A DNA stretch of 35,058 nucleotides from an uncultured Prevotellaceae bacterium (GTDB taxonomy: Bacteria; Bacteroidota; Bacteroidia; Bacteroidales; Bacteroidaceae): the NCBI GenBank assembly GCA_902774925.1, contig CACYKE010000064.1:1-35058 (forward strand). Reading direction: 5' to 3'. The translations under genes and the position numbers were made by a program. Below are positions 30,568-35,058 of the stretch, in pieces. Under the pieces are notes generated by a model, which was not told where the DNA came from, ran no database searches, and worked only from the letters and a program-made list of their open reading frames with translations. Numbering within the stretch: position 1 is the first letter of the stretch; each line of letters opens with the position of its first letter.

Positions 30568-31713
30568 ATGAACATATACGATATTCAAAAAATACGCGAG
30601 GATTTTCCTATTTTAGGTCGTGAGGTTTACGGCAAGCCATTGGTGTATCTGGACAATGCGGCAACGACGCAGAAGCCGCTGATGGTGCTGGATGCGATGA
30701 GGGACGAATACCTGAACGTGAATGCCAATGTACATCGTGGTGTACACTACCTGAGTCAGCAGGCTACCGATCTGCACGAGGCGGCCCGCGAAAAAGTGCG
30801 CCAGTTTATCAACGCCCGCAAGACGGAGGAAATCGTGTTTACGCGTGGCACTACGGAGGCCATTAACCTGGTGGCCAGTTCGTTCTGCGAGAGCCAGATG
30901 AAGGAGGGCGACGAAGTCATCGTAACGGAGATGGAACACCACTCGAACATCGTCTCATGGCAATTGCAGGCGATGAAACGTGGCATCGTCGTCAAGCACC
31001 TGCCCATTACGGACGACGGCCGCCTCAAACTTTCAACTCTCAACTCTCAACTTTCAACTAAAACGAAGTTGGTAAGCATAGCTCACGTCAGCAACGTATT
31101 GGGCACGATAAACCCTGTGGAGGAAATCATCAAGACAGCCCACGCACACGGCATCCCCGTCTTAGTCGATGGTGCCCAGAGTGCGCCTCATTTCAAGGTG
31201 GACGTGCAGGCGATGGACTGCGACTTCTTTGCCTTCAGCGGTCATAAGATGTACGGCCCGACGGGCATTGGCGTGCTATACGGCAAGGAGGAATGGCTGG
31301 AGAAATTGCCTCCCTATCAGGGCGGTGGCGAAATGATTGACAAGGTGACATGGGAACGGACAACCTTCGAACGCCTGCCGTTTAAGTTCGAGGCTGGCAC
31401 TCCTGACTACGTGGCCACCCACGGACTGGCCAAAGCCATAGAATACATCGACGCCATTGGTTTCGACGCCATCCAGCAACACGAGCAGGAACTCACCCGC
31501 TACTGCATGGAACAGAACATCCACCACTTGGACATGGGTACCTTACTCGACCGCTTGGGCATTGCCGTCCGCACAGGTCATCATTGTGCCCAACCGCTGA
31601 TGGACCGTCTCGGCATCTCCGGCACCGTCCGCGCCTCGTTTGCTCTTTATAACACGAAAGAAGAAATCGACACCCTCGTGGCCGGCATCCGTCGCGTCAG
31701 TCAGATGTTTTAA
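30568..31713 (+). CDS. sufS: Cysteine desulfurase SufS, with an apparent internal deletion
   Basis: PLP enzyme that takes sulfur from cysteine for iron-sulfur cluster assembly. The 381-residue product begins at 30568 with D-N-A-A-T-T-Q-K-P. It has the PLP-Lys in S-G-H-K227-M-Y-G-P and the catalytic Cys in R-T-G-H-H-C340-A-Q-P. SufS is normally about 405 residues. Compared with the E. coli protein as I recall it, the stretch between the helix ending ...C-M-E-Q and [10 protein letters not shown] lacks about 23-27 residues at about residue 316, including the usual I-Y-G...V-S-F strands. The frame is intact. A heptamer repeat tract encodes residues about 153-163. Other suf genes are not visible nearby. 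Confidence 0.92.
   Translation: MNIYDIQKIREDFPILGREVYGKPLVYLDNAATTQKPLMVLDAMRDEYLNVNANVHRGVHYLSQQATDLHEAAREKVRQFINARKTEEIVFTRGTTEAINLVASSFCESQMKEGDEVIVTEMEHHSNIVSWQLQAMKRGIVVKHLPITDDGRLKLSTLNSQLSTKTKLVSIAHVSNVLGTINPVEEIIKTAHAHGIPVLVDGAQSAPHFKVDVQAMDCDFFAFSGHKMYGPTGIGVLYGKEEWLEKLPPYQGGGEMIDKVTWERTTFERLPFKFEAGTPDYVATHGLAKAIEYIDAIGFDAIQQHEQELTRYCMEQNIHHLDMGTLLDRLGIAVRTGHHCAQPLMDRLGISGTVRASFALYNTKEEIDTLVAGIRRVSQMF
31024..31058. repeat. In-frame heptamer repeat inside sufS
   Basis: Units ctcaaac, tttcaac, tctcaac, tctcaac, tttcaac with period 7 sit in the coding sequence for [11 protein letters not shown]. The segment length matches relatives, so the tract replaces rather than lengthens the protein. 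Confidence 0.85.
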
Positions 31714-32198
31714 ACATAGAATTTTGCATCATTCTCTGAGAAACAGCAGACAATGATTTCCCCTTGATAGCCATTCTGTAAATGCTCATTCAGCACACGT
31801 TTGGCAATACGGGCAGCCTCATCTTTGGGGAAGCCATAAACACCCGTACTGATACAAGAGAACGCAATGCTCATAATACCGTTCTCCTTAGCTAGACGCA
31901 TGGCCGTATCATAGCACGACGCCAACAATTCCCTTTCATGCTGATTGCCTCCATACCATATAGGCCCTACAGTATGAATAACCTTTTTGCAAGGCAAGTT
32001 ATAGGCATCCGTCATCTTGCTTTGTCCAGTCTGGCAGCCTCCCAGCGTCCTACATTCCTTTAACAAGCCAGGTCCCGCAGCACGATGGATTGCTCCATCC
32101 ACACCGCCACCGCCCAACAACGACCTGTTGGCCGCATTCACAATGGCATCCACCTTCAACGTAGTGATGTCGCCAACTACAATCTTAATCTCTCCCAT
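31710..32198 (-). CDS. Macro-domain (ADP-ribose / O-acetyl-ADP-ribose binding) protein
   Basis: A 162-residue stand-alone macro domain of the YmdB/MacroD type, which hydrolyses O-acetyl-ADP-ribose or removes ADP-ribose from proteins. It shows D-A-I-V-N-A-A-N (the catalytic-loop Asn), [21 protein letters not shown] and I-S-T-G-V-Y-G-F-P, the distal loop. I place the start at the ATG at 32198; a TTG at 32207 would overlap the phosphatase stop by four bases. Its stop overlaps the convergent sufS stop by four bases at a shared TTAA. It is likely co-transcribed with the phosphatase gene. Confidence 0.93.
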   Translation of the reverse strand: MGEIKIVVGDITTLKVDAIVNAANRSLLGGGGVDGAIHRAAGPGLLKECRTLGGCQTGQSKMTDAYNLPCKKVIHTVGPIWYGGNQHERELLASCYDTAMRLAKENGIMSIAFSCISTGVYGFPKDEAARIAKRVLNEHLQNGYQGEIIVCCFSENDAKFYV

Positions 32199-32203
32199 AA
32201 TCG

Positions 32204-32908
32204 TCAATATTTTCTAATTGCTGTTTCAATCAGTTCCCGTTGTGCCATGAATGAGGTGTAACATGTCTTGACCAATTCCCAATTGTGGGTCAATAGCAGC
32301 ACACCCAGACATTTCTTGATGGTTGGCCAGAAAGCATTGCGGTTGGTTCGCATGTAGTCACGGATGATATCTTTGTCGGCGACACCGTATGACTTCAGTA
32401 GAGCCATACTGACGATACCCGTCCTATCCTTGCCCGCTGTGCAGTGAAAGAGCGTGCACTTTCCCTCTGCCGCATTCTTCCTAAGATGGTTCACCACCAA
32501 GTCAAGTTGCCCACGGCTATATTCGTCAGTAACAATCTGCTCATACATGGAAGCAAAGCTGGGTATCATCTGCTTTAGCTTCTCAGGCTGTTTACGAAGA
32601 CTTCGGATGATAGTCATAGGGTCAGAGCCGGTCTCATGAGTGATGCCGATGGCAGAATCCTTTAGTAGAGAGATTAGCTCGTATTCAACGCCATCTGGCA
32701 GCGGGTCAGGGAATTCCTGAGCCTCAATGGGGGTACGCAGGTCTATGACGCAGGCAATGTGATACTCCTGGCACAACTTTTTGCACTCATCAGGAGTAAG
32801 CGCGCTGAGTTTGCCGCTACGAAGATAGAGGCCATGAGGAGTCTTGCCCTTACCGTCTTGTAAAGGTATGCCTCCAAGGTCGCGCAGGTTCAATGCATTC
32901 CTTCTCAT
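32204..32908 (-). CDS. Tyrosine-specific protein phosphatase (DSP/PF13350-like)
   Basis: A 234-residue cytoplasmic phosphatase. The cysteine-based active-site loop [10 protein letters not shown] fits the C(x)5R signature, with the family's N-terminal N-L-R-D-L-G-G and C-V-I-D-L-R-T blocks. In bacteria such proteins dephosphorylate tyrosine residues or phosphoinositides. The ATG at 32908 gives the standard N-terminus; one at 32962 is possible but lies within a few bases of the predicted transcript start. A promoter almost the same as those at 552-584 and 6747-6779 lies at 32970-33002. The macro-domain gene follows immediately. Confidence 0.88.
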   Translation of the reverse strand: MRRNALNLRDLGGIPLQDGKGKTPHGLYLRSGKLSALTPDECKKLCQEYHIACVIDLRTPIEAQEFPDPLPDGVEYELISLLKDSAIGITHETGSDPMTIIRSLRKQPEKLKQMIPSFASMYEQIVTDEYSRGQLDLVVNHLRKNAAEGKCTLFHCTAGKDRTGIVSMALLKSYGVADKDIIRDYMRTNRNAFWPTIKKCLGVLLLTHNWELVKTCYTSFMAQRELIETAIRKY

Positions 32909-32969
32909 AGAGTCTTTACCGCGACGTTTCGGCTTCAGGATTATTTCTATTTGCTGTACCATAACGGGT

Positions 32970-33002
32970 GCAAAGGTACGAATAAGCGAATGAAATACCA
33001 AA
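32970..33002 (-). promoter_or_regulatory. Promoter of the phosphatase/macro-domain genes
   Basis: TACCTTTGC (32978-32970) and TTTGG (33002-32998) with 19-base spacing. It also shares the spacer motif TTATTCG with the promoters at 552-584 and 6747-6779. Confidence 0.75.
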
Positions 33003-33149
33003 CATATTTGAGTATTTCCGAGCGGAAGTGCCTTCGAACGGGAATCACCCCATGATCCCCGAAAAATGGCTGTGGGCGCAAACAGGAATTATTTTCCAGC
33101 TTTTAACATTATTTTAGGGGGAGGTGACAAATTTTAACCAATTTCTTCG

Positions 33150-33158
33150 TATCTTTGC
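33150..33158 (+). promoter_or_regulatory. -7 promoter element of the small lipoprotein
   Basis: TATCTTTGC at a typical distance (about 42 bases) upstream of the ATG at 33200; no clear -33 box. Confidence 0.55.
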
Positions 33159-33199
33159 CCCAGTTTTCTATTAAAGTGCGCCAAAGACTAAAAACAAGT

Positions 33200-33493
33200 A
33201 TGAAGAAGATTATCCTGATACTCGCGGCCATGCTGACGTTCGCCGCCTGCACCAAGGAGGGTGACGTCATCTATCAGACCGACCCCGCCGATGCACCGTC
33301 GGCCAAGCCGTACTGGTCTACGTGCGGCAACATCACTATCACCAACGGCGTGACCAGCGTCACCGCCATCAAGGGTGGTAGTTCTCCCTGCAGCATCGGC
33401 AGGGCCAACAGTGGCACGTGCGGCACGGTAACTATCGGCGGCACGGTGTACGCGGATGGCATCAGCACCAGCCCCTACACCTACAAGCCGTAA
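33200..33493 (+). CDS. Small GC-rich lipoprotein with a single beta-repeat-like module
   Basis: A 97-residue lipoprotein (lipobox F-A-A-C, Cys17). The short mature part reads C-G-N-I-T-I-T-N-G-V-T-S-V-T-A, S-S-P-C-S-I-G and C-G-T-V-T-I-G-G-T-V-Y. This resembles the parallel-beta modules that recur in large surface proteins of Bacteroides and Prevotella, which often read (G-x-I/V-T-I-x-x-G-V). Here it is one module on a lipid anchor. Codon and base use is markedly richer in G+C than neighbouring genes, hinting at transfer or unusual selection. Three of the mature Cys could form disulfides. No function is known to me. Confidence 0.6.
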   Translation: MKKIILILAAMLTFAACTKEGDVIYQTDPADAPSAKPYWSTCGNITITNGVTSVTAIKGGSSPCSIGRANSGTCGTVTIGGTVYADGISTSPYTYKP

Positions 33494-33529
33494 CCTCTGA
33501 ACGCTCGCGGCGGGGGAACACACATCCCC

Positions 33530-33569
33530 ATCGCCCCACGGCCTTGTCGAATCAAGGCTGTGGGGCGAT
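33530..33569 (+). terminator. Strong hairpin after the small lipoprotein
   Basis: Arms 33530-33546 and 33553-33569 pair over 17 positions with one G-T wobble and a 6-base loop; downstream is only a short T-rich stretch. Confidence 0.7.
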
Positions 33570-33696
33570 ATTATTGTGGGAAGAGGGAAACGTGTATAAA
33601 AATGTGATACTAAAAATTTCATTCATGGAAAAGTTTATAAACACTATACATCTATTCATCATATTGGCTAAATTGCTTATATATAGATAGTTACAT

Positions 33697-33735
33697 AATG
33701 AATAGTTGTGTCTAACTATTCATTGACTATTCATT
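33697..33735. repeat. AATGAATAGT hairpin plus extra direct copy, unit 1
   Basis: 33697-33706 (AATGAATAGT) pairs with 33715-33724 (ACTATTCATT), extended one base pair inward; a second ACTATTCATT is at 33726-33735. A sister unit lies at 33955-33993. Confidence 0.75.
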
Positions 33736-33954
33736 TTTCACGTTTAAAATCGTCCTTTTGCGGCTTGAAAAGTAACTTACTGCCTGAATTATAGTAAGTT
33801 ACGCAATAACAAAGATTATCGTAACACTTTGTAACTGCTTGCGTAACAAAGTGTCACCGCCTTTGTGACAAAGTGTTTCTGACGTTTTTATAACTACGAA
33901 ACACCTTTGCGTCATTCAGCGAAAACAGCAGAATTTCGGCTAAAACCACGAAAT

Positions 33955-33993
33955 AATGAATAGTCAAATCACTATTCATTCCCACTATTCATT
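33955..33993. repeat. AATGAATAGT hairpin plus extra direct copy, unit 2
   Basis: 33955-33964 pairs exactly with 33971-33980, and a further ACTATTCATT is at 33984-33993. Same layout as 33697-33735. Confidence 0.75.
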
Positions 33994-34085
33994 CTACAAT
34001 GCATTGATAATAAGTAACTTATCTTAAATAATGAATGGATGAATAGATTGTAGAATTGAGTTTGATATGTTTTACCATCCGAAGC

Positions 34086-34110
34086 AGTATGTGCAAATTT
34101 TGCACATACT
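34086..34110. promoter_or_regulatory. 25-base palindrome upstream of the toxin-antitoxin genes
   Basis: AGTATGTGCAAA (34086-34097) and TTTGCACATACT (34099-34110) are exact reverse complements with a one-base spacer. It has the look of a dimeric-repressor operator, about 180 bases upstream of the antitoxin ATG. Confidence 0.65.
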
Positions 34111-34262
34111 TCACATTCATTTAACTCTTCTGAATCAAAGATGTTCCTTAAATGCACAGAAAAACTCAAATAAATTTGGTTTTTCACTCGATTTAATCAA
34201 CTTTCTCACGCTCAGGAATGAAAATTTATTCTCATTCCCTTCGCTTAATCGAAATTTTGCAC

Positions 34263-34271
34263 TATCTTTGC
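34263..34271 (+). promoter_or_regulatory. -7 promoter element of the toxin-antitoxin pair
   Basis: TATCTTTGC ends 21 bases before the antitoxin ATG at 34293; the -33 region is weak, which would suit a repressed promoter. Confidence 0.6.
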
Positions 34272-34292
34272 AGCGATTAAACGCAAGAAGAT

Positions 34293-34511
34293 ATGGCAAC
34301 AACAATGTTAAGGTCGAGACTGGAAAGCAGGTGGAGTAGTCTGAAGTATCTGGACGATGACTCCAAGTTAGATCTCATAACGATGTTGACTCAGTCGCTC
34401 TCTGCCAGCGAGTTCTATGGCATCTGGGGAGACGACGGCATGAGCGACGATGAATTTGTAGAAGCGCTCCGGGCAGAGCGTAAGTTCAATCAGGAAATCG
34501 TTGAGATATGA
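34293..34511 (+). CDS. Putative antitoxin (VapB-like) of a PIN-toxin pair
   Basis: A 72-residue acidic, probably helical protein with no recognised DNA-binding domain in plain view. Its C-terminus (D-D-E-F-V-E-A-L-R-A-E-R-K-F-N-Q-E-I-V-E-I) looks like the toxin-wrapping tail of antitoxins. The assignment rests mainly on size, composition and the four-base ATGA overlap with the downstream PIN-domain toxin. The antitoxin would neutralise the toxin and may repress the operon. The palindrome at 34086-34110 is a possible, though distant, site. Confidence 0.75.
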   Translation: MATTMLRSRLESRWSSLKYLDDDSKLDLITMLTQSLSASEFYGIWGDDGMSDDEFVEALRAERKFNQEIVEI

Positions 34512-34927
34512 AGGCAGACGGCTACGTTCTCGACACGAACATCTGCGCCTTTTACCTGCGCGGAAGATTCAACGTCGACAGATACATAGACAGAGTAGGA
34601 TGGGATAACTGCTATATCTCGGAGGTTACCGAACTGGAACTGAAATTCGGCGTAGAACTGTTGCTTCAACGAGACGGCATCGACAAGTCGGCTCAACTGA
34701 ACAGATTTCTCAATGCAATCAAGATATTGCCTATGGCAGATGCCATCGACTTAGCAGCAAAGGAGAAAATTAGACTCAGACTTGCAGGTACGCCTTGCGA
34801 AGACAATTTCGACTTGCTGATAGGCTGTACATCTATTGCCTATGATTTTGTATGTGTGACGGACAACACCAAGCATTTTGAGAATTTCAAGGGCATAAAA
34901 CTGGAGAATTGGATTGTGAGGGACTGA
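34508..34927 (+). CDS. vapC: PIN-domain ribonuclease toxin (VapC-like)
   Basis: A 139-residue PIN-domain protein of the size of VapC toxins, Mg2+-dependent RNases that cut tRNA or rRNA. Acidic active-site residues are in place: D9 in L-D-T-N, E42/E44 in E-V-T-E-L-E-L-K-F-G, D99/D102 in E-D-N-F-D-L-L-I-G, and D119 in V-T-D-N. It overlaps the antitoxin by ATGA, so the two are co-translated. The module stands alone beyond a repeat-rich non-coding region, which fits an accessory stabilising element. Confidence 0.9.
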   Translation: MKADGYVLDTNICAFYLRGRFNVDRYIDRVGWDNCYISEVTELELKFGVELLLQRDGIDKSAQLNRFLNAIKILPMADAIDLAAKEKIRLRLAGTPCEDNFDLLIGCTSIAYDFVCVTDNTKHFENFKGIKLENWIVRD

Positions 34928-34977
34928 CATGAGACTCAGCATATAAGGGTTGCTCCTCAGGAATCACGGGGTCGGTT

Positions 34978-34997
34978 CTCCTGATCATATTCAGGAG
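34978..34997. repeat. 7-bp inverted repeat after vapC
   Basis: CTCCTGA (34978-34984) and TCAGGAG (34991-34997) pair around a 6-base loop, about 50 bases past the toxin stop; possibly a terminator. The remaining bases to 35058 show no gene. Confidence 0.45.
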
Positions 34998-35058
34998 TCT
35001 GATATCTCTATGCTTTATTACCTGTCTCATTCGCATTTCATTTAATTTGAAAAAAGAT

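Larger units (their letters stand above)
33494..34292. other. 800-base non-coding, AT-rich region with dense inverted repeats
   Basis: No gene-like reading frame is seen. After the hairpin at 33530-33569 there are two hairpins sharing the same 10-base arms, each followed by an extra copy of the right arm (33697-33735; 33955-33993). There is also a 10-bp hairpin GTAACTTACT (33772-33781 with 33793-33802), a cluster of ACAAAGTGT elements (about 33820-33880), TAAGTAACTTA near 34011, and a 25-base palindrome (34086-34110). The toxin-antitoxin promoter lies at its end. Confidence 0.7.

Noticed and set aside
33697-33993. CRISPR array or MITE in the repeat-rich non-coding region
   Set aside because: Repeats are too short, irregularly spaced and lack unique spacers of constant size; the two units are in the same orientation, without terminal inverted repeats or target duplication.

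Overview
The window looks like a chromosomal segment of a gut or rumen Bacteroidales, most likely a Prevotella/Segatella relative (inference). The reasons are recurrent Bacteroidetes-type promoters (TAnnTTTGC with an upstream TTTG about 19-20 bases away), no Shine-Dalgarno sequences, many Q-initiated mature exported proteins and lipoproteins, OmpP-type porins, and family-level matches to Bacteroidales genes.

Layout. (1) 1-600: 3' end of an M15-type peptidase gene, then tRNA-Leu(TAA) on the minus strand with its own promoter and terminator. (2) 600-6720, minus: an apparent seven-gene operon running PLP aminotransferase, CDP-alcohol phosphatidyltransferase, flippase-like membrane protein, pyrE, SRPBCC protein, argH and a four-Cys lipoprotein. 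(3) 6932-16277, plus: eight co-directional genes: iorA, iorB, aminotransferase, OprO/P-type porin, Na+/solute symporter, two phenylacetate-CoA ligases and a tandem-ACT protein. Together they describe uptake and activation of aryl acids and their interconversion with aryl-pyruvates and aromatic amino acids. (4) 16503-20672, minus: three small outer-membrane beta-barrels with matched terminators, and an M3 peptidyl-dipeptidase lipoprotein. (5) 20765-30524, mostly plus: a 1395-residue multimodular glycosidase (GH43-like, sialidase-like/GH143-like and GH142-like parts), a GH78 rhamnosidase overlapping it, a DHDPS/NAL-family aldolase and a second Na+/solute symporter. I infer use of rhamnogalacturonan-II side chains C and D, with the aldolase and symporter handling released 2-keto-3-deoxy sugars. 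A MetH-activation-domain protein sits convergently between them. (6) 30568-33493: sufS (with an apparent internal deletion), a macro-domain protein, a tyrosine phosphatase and a small GC-rich lipoprotein. (7) 33494-34292: non-coding, dense in inverted repeats. (8) 34293-34927: a VapBC-like toxin-antitoxin pair.

The most unusual cross-cutting signal is a set of short tandem-repeat tracts of period 7, 8 or 9, nearly always about four units. They sit at gene 3' ends, and related or similar tracts lie in frame inside four coding sequences (lipoprotein signal peptide, the large glycosidase, GH78 and SufS).
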